A DNA stretch of 64,000 nt from Adiantum capillus-veneris (taxonomy: Eukaryota > Streptophyta > Polypodiopsida > Polypodiales > Pteridaceae). The notes below the pieces were generated by a model. That model had not been told where the DNA came from. It made no database searches and worked only from the letters and a program-made list of their open reading frames with translations. Both the position numbers and the translations under genes were made by a program. Shown here piece after piece: positions 41,866 through 53,665 of this stretch (the first letter of the stretch is position 1; every line of letters starts with the position of its first letter). Location: contig CM043950.1 in the NCBI GenBank assembly GCA_014529385.2, positions 66,168,935 through 66,232,934 of the forward strand, given 5' to 3'.

Positions 41866-43730
41866 GCAGGATTAAGATCTGATAGGAGGAAGAGGCATAA
41901 AATAGATCCCTAGCGCATTGTTGGCCAAGGAGACATTCTGGGAAGACTTTCGGGAGCTGTTATAAATTTCTATGAAGAGGAATATAGACTTCACAGAACC
42001 CATTGATATATCTGGTGCAGAGCCTACCATGAGTTTGGAGGAGCCTAATACTGATACATCTGTCAAAATGGAGACCCCTTCTACTCCAAAATTTACTTTA
42101 CTACTGAACTCACTTAAGAGAGAGGTGGATTTTTTAGTACCTACTTTGCAGAGTGCCCAATGTGTTGCAACTATCCCCCAAAAAAAGAGGTAGTTATTTA
42201 TGAAGACCCTATAGTGATTGATGAAAGGCTTTTAGATTTTGTAGTTTCTTCTAGGGCTGGTGATAAGTTTGACTTAGTCTCCTGCATTTTTAATGCTCCA
42301 TTTAATCTTGATGTGTTTATAAGCTGAATAGAGTGAACATTTGAAGATGGAACTAGAGAAGTTTGAGCTTCATACGCAAAAGGGCAGGGTTAATGTTGGT
42401 GAAATGGTGGTAGTCCATTTAAAAGACTGTGATCCTAAAAGACAGTCTTACAAGAAGTACAATTAGTTGCCTCTTATGTACAGACCCCATAATGTAGCTT
42501 ATATGAACAGGAGTGCAAGCTAGTTCAAGAATCCTTTGGATTTCTAATATTTTTAAATGGATTATTTACAAGGTCTTATGAAAGATCCTAAGGAGGTCAT
42601 GGAGGAACACGATATACCAGCAGATGAAAAAGAGGATGAGGATGAGCAATACATTGAAGTGGCAGAGATAGAGGAGTCCATTGATCTTGAAGAAGAAGAA
42701 AAAGAGGTGGAATGAATCAAACTTCTCTCAGTGAAAACCTCAAAAATCAAGCTACCTCTACATGTGTCAGGTTTTAATGAGCGGTAAGCCACATTAATGC
42801 TACCAGGAGTGCCAGAGTTTAAATTTGGAGATAGGTCATACATTTTTCTTCATGATATACAAATTATTTTTTGTTTGCAGGAGGACTATGCATTGGCCAC
42901 TATCTCCAAGTATCAGGAGGAGAGGAAATGATTTGTTTCAGATGACAGTAGTGATGACAAGGAAATGGAGATCTCCAGTAACCCACTGGATTGCCTTAAA
43001 CTGTGCTTTGAAAAGGCAGAAAAGTATAAAGAAAGCCTTCTTGATGAAGCACATTTCAAGCTATTTGAAATAATCTCAAGCCATCAACTAGTAATCAGGA
43101 TATGGAGGATTCGTTTAAGCGACCAACACAGGAGTCCACCCGATCAATCAACCTATGGAACAATGAGCTTTTTTTGCAAGATGAGAGTTTCATGGCATAA
43201 CATCCTGCCCCCCCCCCCCCCCCCCCCCCCCGCGATCTCTGTCTCTCTCTCTCTCATACATACACACACTTCTTTTGTTCGCAGTCATGGATTGCTGAAA
43301 AGGACGACTTTCTTCGTCGTCAAAGAAGACAGTTTCGTGGTGGGGATGCAGCTCTAGGACAATATCTTCCTAGTCTCTGTGAGGCACCCATCCTAATATT
43401 CCCCAATGGAATCTCACAAGAGGGGAATACTGCAACCTATGCTTTCAAGGCATTATCTCGCTTCTTAGGTGGTCCAATGCTGCCACACAAAATGGAGACA
43501 AAGTTATCTCATTGACAAGGTTTTAGGGAGAGAATGTTTTGGTTACTCATGAGGATATAATGTGGGCCGTGCAACATATTACTACACATACACATCAATG
43601 GCATTATCTTTAGGTAAAGAAAACCTTTTTTAACTCTTAGAGTATGGCAAACATTTAATGATCAGATACAAGGGTGAGGTTGCAAACGATATTTGCAAAT
43701 CATCATAAGTTTGAAATAGTTGTGGTACAT
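41866..43730 (+). pseudogene. Unrecognised decayed coding region
   Basis: Several plus-strand fragments look protein-like but are separated by stops and frame changes: KMELEKFELHTQKGRVNVGE and VVVHLKDCDPKRQSYKKYN near 42,345-42,465; an acidic run EEHDIPADEKEDEDEQYIEV near 42,600; ALATISKYQEER and DDSSDDKEMEISSNPLDC near 42,890-43,000; and LGQYLPSLCEAPILIFPNGI near 43,355. An acceptor-like TTTGTTTGCAG precedes 42,882. I recognise no family. It may be part of the same host-gene debris as the minus-strand pseudogene that follows. Confidence 0.4.
43208..43231. repeat. Homopolymer run of 24 C
   Basis: An uninterrupted run of 24 C, followed by a short CT repeat. Such runs are prone to length error in sequencing. 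Confidence 0.9.
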
Positions 43731-43772
43731 ATTGAATTTAATTCTACTGGCATTTGTGGTACATCTGATCAT

Positions 43773-46391
43773 CTAAACTCTAATTCTCTTGTTCCACCGA
43801 TGATTGGCATATTGCATTGTCTCCCTCCACCTCATTTGACTTTCAAGAGCACTTGAGTTGTTGAATGCGTCTACTCGTTTTCTTTTGAAGTTGCCAATGT
43901 CTGATTGCTTGTACGACTGGTGAAGAGGCCAATACTTGCTTTTGTTGCATACGATGAATGATTCTGCGATTCTGCGATAAAACCAGTGAAATAACTTCTT
44001 CAGACTCTTTGCTTTATTTTGAGAGCCTCCATGCTGTGTGTGTCTGAAGTAGGCATTTCTAGCCATGTAATGAGACTTTTCCAAGCCCTGGGTGTTCCAT
44101 ATACCTGGATTCCCATACTTTTGGATGAAGTATGGAAAAAGATTAAAAATGATTTGCTGCAAAACAAGAAATTTACTTAAAAATTTAAACACAAACTTAG
44201 TACTTTGACTATCGGCGGTGCTTTGAATTTACCATATAATGAGTGATTTGAGTGTCAGTCCATGCTGTCTTGATTTTTTCAGTAGCTGAAGGTTCTATTT
44301 AAACTTGCTGAGATTATCTTGAAACCAATCATCATTCTCATACATTTGAAATAACGTGTCAATGGAACGCCACACATCACCCTTTGAATTGCAAGTTGTT
44401 GGCTCCTGGTCTTTCACTGCTAAATGATGTTTTTTCCACTGCATATACTCAACTTTGCTAATGTAGGTAGAGTGATATACTCTCCCTTGCTTTGTTAGCT
44501 TCACATCTTTCATACCTTGAGGTTTAGATAGAAAACGGCGTGCATTGACCCCACCTATGGATGGTTTGTAGGGTACATCTTTCTCATTGGTTGACCTTTT
44601 TCTATTCTGTTAGATTTTCACATTGCCCTCATGTAGACCAATATCTAACAAAACTAGTTACAAAGCCTCTAGAGCAACCTGTCGTTCAGTTGACTTTTTG
44701 ATTTTCCAAGCAAACCCAATGTATAGATATACCAACTTCTCTCAATTCGCCAAAGACCATGCATTGTACAAATATGGACATTAGCAAGTGGTATATCCAG
44801 AACTGGTTGAAAATTAGAGTCTTGATTGTGACGAGTAGGAGCCTTTTCTCCACCACTTTGGGTCCATCACCTTTGCAGGCTCCATGCAATACAAGCATGG
44901 AGAATTTGCCATGGCACCCATTCCACAATTATTCATTTGCCTATCAATGATATCTGGATTAGGGGTTTGATGGAACACCCAAAATGAAATGTCATGGTCT
45001 TCTTTCTTTACCTACAAGATTAATCCTCATGAGATACGAAAAATAAATCTAAAATTTAGGTACAATAGAGGGCTTACTAGAGCTGCAAAATTGAGAATAA
45101 CTGGATTACCCGAAATGCACCAAGCCACCATATGTTTGTTTCTGATTGAACACTGAAGTATGAAGGATCATCAGTGGGACATTTGGAAAGAACCCTATTC
45201 ATTAATGTGATTGTAACTTGCTCTAGCTTCTTCTCTTTAAGAATCTCACACTCATCTAGCTTCAAAACAAAATGTAGAATGCCATCTGTCTCTTCGAATG
45301 TGATAATGTAGAACTCTACCATTCTAGTTTGCAACAAAGTCAGGTCCATGAAGATATTGTTGTACTCATCATACGTGACAGTAGTTCCGTGCCAAGCTAT
45401 AAATATCTTGAATATGAAATGGACATCCAATGAAGTTGTTATGTTCATTATTGAGCTGGAGTCTTTCCCTCCAAACACTTAAAGATGTTGGTAAAAGCTT
45501 AGACTTTATTCCCTTCTTCACAAACATGGAAGAGATACACTGTTGAATAGCTGAGTAGCCTCTTTTACTAATGCCAAGGGAGTCCAATGTACCCTGTATT
45601 TGCTTGGCCGGCACTGCATTCTTTAGAATGAATCTGCCAACGACATCCCATTGCAAAACCTTAAACTTTTTATCATGCATTATATCCTTTGCAAGGCCAC
45701 TAGTTATCAATGGCTTTAACCGCTTTCCTACATTGGCCTTCGGGTCTATTGTTTCTTTGTCTGGATAGATAGAATCTCTACAAAAAAAGCATAACTAACA
45801 TAAGAAAAAACTTAAATTATTTTAAATTAATTATATAGCTACAATGATTGGATTCTTTTCTTAAGGCCGTTAGAGCCTACCTTCAACGTTTCAAGATTCC
45901 GTAGCTTCTTCTTTCGCACACGAGCGCTTAACATTGTCTCTTTGTTTTGTAATGTTTGTACCTTTGTTCGCAAGACCTGTGATTCTTGTGTGTGCTGCAT
46001 TACAGTCTTTTGGTCCTCATAATGCAAGTTACAAAGTCTCTGAATCTCATCTGCTTGGTGCTTCACCATTTCTTTATAAGTTTTTGATTGGCTGTTTAGA
46101 GCTTTACAGTAGCCAAGCAATCCATTACCTGCAAAGGTCAATAAGTTAGTGGGATTTGCAAATGCAAGGAAATCATTGGTCATGGATTCAATGGATAGAG
46201 TGAGCCTTTTGTCCAATACCTAAGTGTTTTGCTCCCTTGGCTCTGAGTCTCTCTGTCATGATCGGTGTCACTTTGATGTTAGTTTTGCCTCGCTTACATA
46301 GTGGCGGATATTGGGGATCCATGTCAATGTGTAGATGATAGAGGAATCTTTTAAGGAGGACATTTGTGGGGGTGGAAGAAGAAGCCATGTA
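43773..46391 (-). pseudogene. Large multi-exon pseudogene of an unnamed Cys/His-rich family
   Basis: It opens with MASSSTPTNVLLKRFLYHL (ATG at 46,388). An intron of about 92 bp (donor GTATTG near 46,224, acceptor TTTGCAG near 46,133) leads to a coiled coil (EMVKHQADEIQRLCNLHYED). Next come VGKRLKPLITSGLAKDIM, LGISKRGYSAIQQCISSMF and LPTSLSVWRERLQL, then, after a frameshift near 45,375, YDEYNNIFMDLTLLQTRMVE, KLDECEILKEKKLEQVTITL and SYFSVQSETNIWWLG. After a further intron: HDISFWVFHQTPNPDIIDRQ, SPCLYC, LANVHICTMHGLW, and finally IWNTQGLEKSHYMARNAYF and HTQHGG. Conserved Cys and His pairs suggest metal binding. Multiple stops and shifts lie between 44,280 and 44,830. I cannot name the family; a transposon-borne protein is a reasonable guess. 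Confidence 0.55.
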
Positions 46392-47284
<893 letters not shown>

Positions 47285-47915
47285 ATAGAAATACTCAATC
47301 TCATCATGCTCATCTTGCTAGGCTTATCTTCGCATACTCATCATCCTCCCCCTTGCCCTTAATAGTGGCATCACCACCTGGGTTGTCATCCATAGTATGT
47401 GCATTGGTAGACCTTGACTCTGCACATTCAACATCAATTTGAAGAGTCAACATGTGTTTATGTAATATTTAGTTAATGTATACAGCTAGTTAGATTAGGC
47501 TATTTGTTATCAATTATTTCATGCAAAGACAAATTTTTTCCATTGCAACAAACAAAGTATGGTACTCTATGTGTTGTGCTCCATATCTCAGTGCCTTTGT
47601 GGTGGGTCAATTCTCTGTGATATTTTCCACATTACAGCAACGTCTATCACTAAAATACATTTCCTTGATCATGCTTGTTAACCCCTTTGTAATTTTTTAA
47701 TCAACGACTTGTGATTGCCGTGTGCATCATTGATCCTTTATTCCTTTTTTTTTCTTTCAAAACTAACAATGGTAAGTGAATTATATTGACTACCAAAACA
47801 ATTTACATTTGTGCCATGCTCACGCTGAGCCATGACAACTCTTAGATGTCCCTGATACATCGGCTAATTGGGGAGCCACCCCATGGACAACGCCGACTTC
47901 TTATATATGAGGGTC
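47285..47915. other. Intergenic stretch, no gene recognised
   Basis: No domain-bearing frame or clear repeat is visible here. Confidence 0.4.
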
Positions 47916-47919
47916 AGTT

Positions 47920-48650
47920 AAAGCGGTGTTAATTTATCTATTCCAGTCAACAAAGTTCTTGTGTTTTCCAAAGACCAGGATCGCCCCCCTACTTTTTTTA
48001 ATTGTCTTTGTGAACCTCGATATTTCCATGGTTCTGTCAAATAGGCAACCATTCCTAGCCTTCTAAACCTGTTTGAAGTAGCAAAATCTAACAATTTGTG
48101 TTGCAATAAGCAGCTCCTGGCTTTTCAAGACCTTCCATACCAAGAACAGATCGTTCTTATGGAAGCCTATCTTCCATGTCCTTTGCACCCATTTGCATAT
48201 CTCACCCTCAAGGCCACTGATCATAGGGCACTCCTTGAAAAGGTGAAAGAGGTCTTCCCTAGCAATTTTGCATTGATCTTTTATTCCTAAAACATTGTTG
48301 TATGTAGCCTTGAACCATTCTTTACTAAATGGGAAGTTAGGTTTGAAAGTTGAAGATTTAATACTTTCATGATCTAATCTATCTTTTTGGGGCCATTTTG
48401 GTTGAACTTAATGAAGCAGCTATGGTACACCAAATGGATGAGAGAGTTGAGGTGTTGCCTCAATAGCCTCACACTAGATGTACCAAAATTGAGTTTGCCA
48501 ATCTCGGGCGCCTTGTAATAACCACCAATATCATGTAGCTCTAGCATTTCTCTATTCTTGTTCTTGGAAAATGTACAAAAACCTATACCCAAAAACCTTG
48601 GTTCTCCTCCAAAACACACATTCTTGCAATTGTCACCATTGTCCAAACAC
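47920..48650 (-). pseudogene. LINE-like remnant with zinc-binding reverse-transcriptase tail
   Basis: The minus strand reads FPFSKEWFKATYNNVLGIKDQC, then KIAREDLFHLFKECPMISGLEG, EICKWVQRTWKI, and FLVWKVLKSQELLIATQIVRF (48,330 down to 48,080), with one frame change near 48,240. The layout of KxxxRxExxxHLFxxCPxxxxLxxxIxxW resembles the zf-RVT segment at the C terminus of plant non-LTR retrotransposon proteins. A preceding minus-strand frame (48,646-48,374) could be the linker. The copia element splits the region beyond 48,817. No RT core is seen here, so the assignment is moderate. Confidence 0.5.
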
Positions 48651-48817
48651 TATCGTTCGCTATCACCAGAGGATGATACCCCAATGATAAGATAGTATTG
48701 CTCGCACTACTGTGGGACCTATGCCACTTAGACCCCTCCGAGCTCAATTGTCTCAACTTCTATTGTTGCGGCTGCAATAGTGAGACCAAGGTGGATTGGA
48801 TTGGGGTCCCTCCTTGG

Positions 48818-49043
48818 TGTTACCATATACATGTGGTAGTGATGTGTGTGAACACATTAGGACCTCCAGGGCATTTTTTCCCTCTTTAGGAGGTTTTTTT
48901 CCCTGTGCATTGTATATACGCCCATCACTCTAGGGTATCTATCTTTCCATTGCACACTAAGTAACACACTCTCTATTGCGTGCCTTGAGCTTCCTTCATC
49001 TTCTCCAAGCTGTGTGAGTTTCTCTACAACACTATTTCCAACA
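48818..49043 (+). repeat. 5' LTR of the copia element
   Basis: This 226-bp LTR begins TGTTACC and ends ACA. TGTATATACGCCCATCACTC near its middle could include a TATA-like core; it is shared with the 3' LTR. Confidence 0.85.
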
Positions 49044-49045
49044 AT

Positions 49046-49060
49046 TGGTATCAAAGCAGG
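49046..49060 (+). other. Primer-binding site, initiator methionine tRNA type
   Basis: TGGTATCAAAGCAGG starts two bases after the 5' LTR and differs at one base from the TGGTATCAGAGC primer site common in plant copia elements. Confidence 0.85.
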
Positions 49061-49133
49061 TTGCATCCTCCCGGGGTTTAGTCGCCAGCTGCTCCAGCAC
49101 ACGCCTGCTCACTTTCTTCGATTTCAGTGAGGT

Positions 49134-52121
49134 TTGGTGAGCGTTCACAAGTCGACAAACTCACAGGTCACTTGTGCCAACAATGTCTCTTATCCATATG
49201 GCAGTTCTTTCACAATTGTTGATGCACTTTACGTACTCGGTATCAAGAAGAATTTTTTGTCTATATCTGCACTTGCTAGACTTGGACTTGTATTCAAATT
49301 TGTGGATGACAGATGTACAATTCATGATCTCAGTTTTGGTGATGAAATCGTTGCATCTAGGCTTTTGTGTCGTGGGCTATATAAGCTCACTTTGTATGAC
49401 AAGTGTGGATAAAATTTTGCAAATGTAGTTGCAAATTCAAGGGCTATTTCAGATGCAAAACTTTGGCATGCACTCTTTTGGTCATCTGAATTTTTCCAGT
49501 TTGCTGTGTTTGCAAAAATCTGATATGGCTGCTTCTTTGCGGCCTCTTGAAGCACTTGTCAAGCATGTTTGTGAAGGCTGTATTTTGGGTAAGATGCAAC
49601 ATTCTAAGTTTCCAAAGGATGGTTCAATTCGGGCCACATGCAGGTTATAGCTTGTGCATAGTGATGTTTGTGGACCCATGCAAACTCTATCCTTGGGCAA
49701 TTACCTGTACTTCGTGACTTTCATCGATGATTACTCCAGGCATGCATGGGTATTTCCGCTTAAAGCAAAGTTCGAAGAGGGGAGTATATGTCTCATGAAT
49801 TCAATGCATTTCTGGCTACTCGTGGGATAAAACACCAATGTACAGTGCCTTATACACTTCAGCAAAATGGTGTTGCTGAGAGGAAAAGTAGGTCACTTAT
49901 GGAAATGGTATGATGTATGGTCAAAAGTCATCTTTTTGGCTTGAGGCCATCATGTGTGCCACTTATGTACTAAACAGGTGTCCTACAAAATCTTTGCACT
50001 CTATTACTCCATATGAAGCATGGCATGATAGGAAGCCTTCTATTGAGCACATGCGTGTTCTTGGTTGTTTGGCATATGCTTTGGTGCCACTAACACAGCG
50101 CAAAAAAATGGAGGATAAGGCTGTCAGATGTACTTTTGTTGGTTATAGTGCTGAAAGCAAAGGTTACAAGTTGTATCATCGCAAAAAAAACGTCTTCTGG
50201 TTTCGCAGGATGTAGTGTTTGTGGAAGATTCTGTTCAGTCCTTGCTGTCATGTACTAGAGATAGTAATGTAAGCTCACTGGACATTTATGACACTTTGTT
50301 GCCTCTTTTAAGTGGTGGAAATACGAATGTAAGCTCCAATGAGGCAAATGTACAGCCTATGGGGGTTTTAAAAAATGTTACAGATCAACCTATTACTGAT
50401 GCAGATGTACATGATGTACTTGATGAGGAAAGGGCTGAAAATGAGCAGGCTAGAGGTATGCCAAAATGGCTATTACATACATTGCGTGAGAGTAAATTGG
50501 ATGCACCTTTGTCTAGTCGTACTCGTTCAGGCTCTCACGATGCATCTTATGCATCAGATTGTTATGCTTTGGCTGTGTCTAGATTACATGATGTTGAGGA
50601 GCTTCTGTCTTTTGATGAAGCACAGAATTCATAAAATTTGATGGCTGCCATGCAATCAGAATATGAGACCCACAGACTTTATGTGATTTGACTCCTGGAA
50701 AAAATGCCATTGGTACGAAGTGGGTTTACAAGTTGAAATGCAAGCCGGATGGTGAGATCGATTGCCATAAGGCTCGACTTGTTGCAAAGGGTTATGCACA
50801 ACAAAAAGGCATAGATTATGAAGAGACCTTTGCTCCCACTTGTTGTATGACTACTATGCATTTTCTATGTGCATTGGCAACTCATTTTGGTTGGGATGTA
50901 CATCAATCAGACATTGTTACTGCTTTCTTGAATGGTAACATATTTGAGGAAGTTTATGTAACACAGCCTCGCACTTTTGTCAAGAAAGGACAAGAGGAAA
51001 AATTGTGCAAATGTAACAAGGCTTTGTATGGGTTGAAGCAATCTCCTCGTGCTTGGTATGAGAAAGCTGACACTCATTTGGTCAAACAAGGGTTTTGTAA
51101 CAATCCAACAGAAAGCACATTGTATGTAAAGCGTGAGGATGATGTACTTCTCATTGTGGTTCTTTATGTAAATGATTTGTTGATCACTGGACCAAATGAG
51201 AGACATATTGCTTAATTTAAGGCTGATTTGAATGCTACTTTTAAAATGAAAGATTTGGGGTTGTTGCATCATTACTTGGGTATACAGTTTAAGCAATGTG
51301 ATGGTGGTATTGCCTTGTGTCAAAAAAGTGACATAGAGACATTGCTATGTAAGTTTGGACTTGAGGATTGCAAACCTATTGCCACTCCTATGGAAACAGG
51401 TTTGAAGTTGAGTCTACATGATGCTGGCAATCCTGTTGATGTCACTCTTTACCAAACTGTTGTTGGATGCCTCATTTATGTATGCAACACGAGGCCAAAT
51501 ATTCAAGTTGCAGTCTCACAGGTCAGCAGATTTATGCATAGCCCAGGGTCTAAGCATTGGCAGGCTGTCAAGAGGATTTTTTGCTACCTTAGTGGCGCTT
51601 TACATCTTGGCTTGTTTTATCCCAAAGGGGGATCATTGCCGCCAGATTTACATGCTTTTTCGGACTCAGATTGGGCTGGTTGTTTTGACACGCGAGTGTC
51701 CACATGTGGTTTTTGTTTCATGCTTGGTAGTTCATGTATATCATGGTTGAGCAAGAAGCAACCTACTGTGGCCACTTCGAGTTGTGAGGCTGAGTGCAGA
51801 GCAGTCTTCACAGCTACAATTGAGTGTGTATGGCTCAGACGCCTTATGGTTGATTTGGGTGTTGGACAGGACACTGCCAACTCTATCTACACTAACATCT
51901 AGAGTGCATTGGTAGTTGCGAGGAACCCAGTTTTTCATGCTCACACAAAGCACATTGAGGTGCATTATCACTATGTCAAGGAGAGGCTCTCAGCAGGAGA
52001 GATGAACTTGGATTATGTGCCAACATAGGACAACCTTGCAGATCTTTTCACAAAGGCATTGTCTAGTGATAAGCTTGAAGATTTCCGCAAAGCTTTGGGC
52101 TTACTCCCCTTTGTGGACTGA
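49134..52121 (+). pseudogene. pol: Copia pol: protease end, integrase, RT, RNase H
   Basis: Frames at 49,134-49,650 carry the end of the protease (ALYVLGIKKNFLSISALARLG) and the pre-integrase zinc region (FGHLNFSSLLCLQK, CEGCILGKMQ). The integrase has HSDVCGPMQ and FIDDYSRHAW, an internal deletion near 49,775, then LQQNGVAERK with the catalytic Glu. RT (50,688-51,215) reads WVYKLKCKPDGEIDCHKARL, DVHQSDIVTAFLNG and LYGLKQSPRAWY; the catalytic YVDD reads YVND (51,165-51,176). A TAA at 51,213 and TAGs at 51,900 and 52,026 interrupt the rest. RNase H shows FSDSDWAG and SSCEAECRA, and TKHIEVHYH follows. The gene ends at TGA 52,119. It cannot be active. Confidence 0.9.
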
Positions 52122-52184
52122 TCATGTCCTCAGGGCATGGCACTTCCCTTTACTCATGTGCCAGCTCTTGTTCACCGCATCACT

Positions 52185-52194
52185 CCAAGGGGGA
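52185..52194 (+). other. Copia polypurine tract
   Basis: AAGGGGGA followed by TT lies immediately before the TGTTACC start of the 3' LTR. Confidence 0.75.
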
Positions 52195-52196
52195 TT

Positions 52197-52422
52197 TGTT
52201 ACCATATACATGTGGTAGTGATGTGTGTGAACACATTAGGACCGTCGGGGCATTTTTTCCCTCTTTAGGAGGTTTTTCCCCCGTGCATTGTATATACGCC
52301 CATCACTCTAGGGATGTCTATATTTCCATTGCACACTAAGTAACACACTCTCATTTGTGTGCCTGGAGCTTCCTTCATCTTCTCCAAGCTGTGTGTGTTT
52401 CTCTCCACGATCTATCTTTACA
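52197..52422 (+). repeat. 3' LTR of the copia element
   Basis: It matches the 5' LTR over about 200 bases (same 226-bp length). The last 25 bases differ markedly (CTCTCCACGATCTATC against CTCTACAACACTATTT), which may reflect local rearrangement of the end. Confidence 0.8.
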
Positions 52423-53665
52423 TGTAACTAGTCTTGCTTGGTGGGCATTGCTATATAACATCTTGACATTTAGCATCTAGCACTTAAGGGAACAATAGAA
52501 TGACTAATTTGGCAAGGACGGCACTGTGTGAAAGAGATATACATTTGAAAAATGCTATAATGATTTTGGGAGGAGAAAAATTTAAGTGCATCAATTATTA
52601 AAGATTATAGGGATGGTTATAGTTGACATTATATCCAAGTGAGGTTGTACTACTATGTCTATTGATGTCAAGTGTGTTTTTGCTTTGTCTCATGAGTAGA
52701 GAGGGGATATTGTTGATCCATGGTTGGTATTTTGAAATGGTAATGGACTGTAGATGCAATGATGCTAAGTCTTGTTGCTGGCGCTCCAATGGCAAAGCGC
52801 CAACAATAATAGGCGGCGGGACAAATTTCTATATTGTGAGCAAAGATATCACATTGCATGCTCCAATCTTTATACAATGCAGTAATTTCAAATCCTGACC
52901 TAGCATATGGACGATAAGCTAGTTTCAAGTTGGTTGCAGTTTTTTCCCTAGCTTATTGACGCTTAGACTGTAATCTTCTAGGTCTTAAGAACTTCATATT
53001 GATACCTAGTACGAGAGAAACGAGGACATATATAATATGGCATTAATTATTTAGACACCTAGTATGGTATCAATAATTTAGAGCTAAAGTAAAGATGCAC
53101 ACAGTGAATTCACTATTGAGATACACCACATGCGTTCACTACTGTAATACATCACATGCATTGGATAGCAATTGTATGCAAAGAGTTGTGTGTGTAACTA
53201 ACATGTGCAAAAGTTGATCGACATCGAGTGTATACTTTTGAAAATGAGATCCAAATAAAACAAAGCAAAGGAAGCAATGCGGAAAATCCTAAAAAACAAG
53301 CAAATAGTTAAAGCATGAATGAGGTGCTTTACTGACCTACAATCACTCTAAGAGGAGTGTTTTAGATAATAAAATACACAGCGTGAGCTAATGGCGCTCA
53401 CCTCTCTCCTTCTCCGCTTCCTACTCCCTCCCCGGTTGTCACATTGCAGTCGCGTTTGTTGCATTGCAACCGCAGGTAAGAGCTCTAGGCATTGACGTAA
53501 GCACTTCATAGTAATTCATAGCTTTTGGCGTCGCCGACCCGCTGCCTAATTTCATCATAACTAGAGATTTACACTTTCAAATCAAAAACTAAGCATAGGA
53601 GGGGTATTGGGGCATCATTGTTAAACATTTAGATGCATTCTGGGTCGAAAACGACTAGGTCAAAA
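52423..53665. other. Flank after the copia element, no gene recognised
   Basis: If the copia split a LINE-like remnant, its other part should lie here, but I see no RT motif. Frames at 52,623-52,928 are not recognisable. Confidence 0.4.

Larger units (their letters stand above)
48818..52422 (+). mobile_element. Defective Ty1/copia element, gag lost
   Basis: Two LTRs of about 226 bp start TGTTACCATATACATG. The 5' LTR is followed by a primer site and the 3' LTR is preceded by CCAAGGGGGATT. The internal part is only about 3.15 kb because gag and most of the protease are missing: less than 100 bases separate the primer site from the last part of the protease. Pol has deletions and stops. The LTRs differ in many positions, particularly at the 3' end, so the insertion is older than the Tat element. 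CTTGG occurs immediately before the 5' LTR and at 52,437, 14 bases past the 3' LTR, leaving the target duplication uncertain. Confidence 0.88.

Noticed and set aside
48096-48290. A plus-strand frame reading LLAFQDLPYQEQ and onward
   Set aside because: The opposite strand carries the coherent LINE-like zinc segment, so this frame is a shadow.
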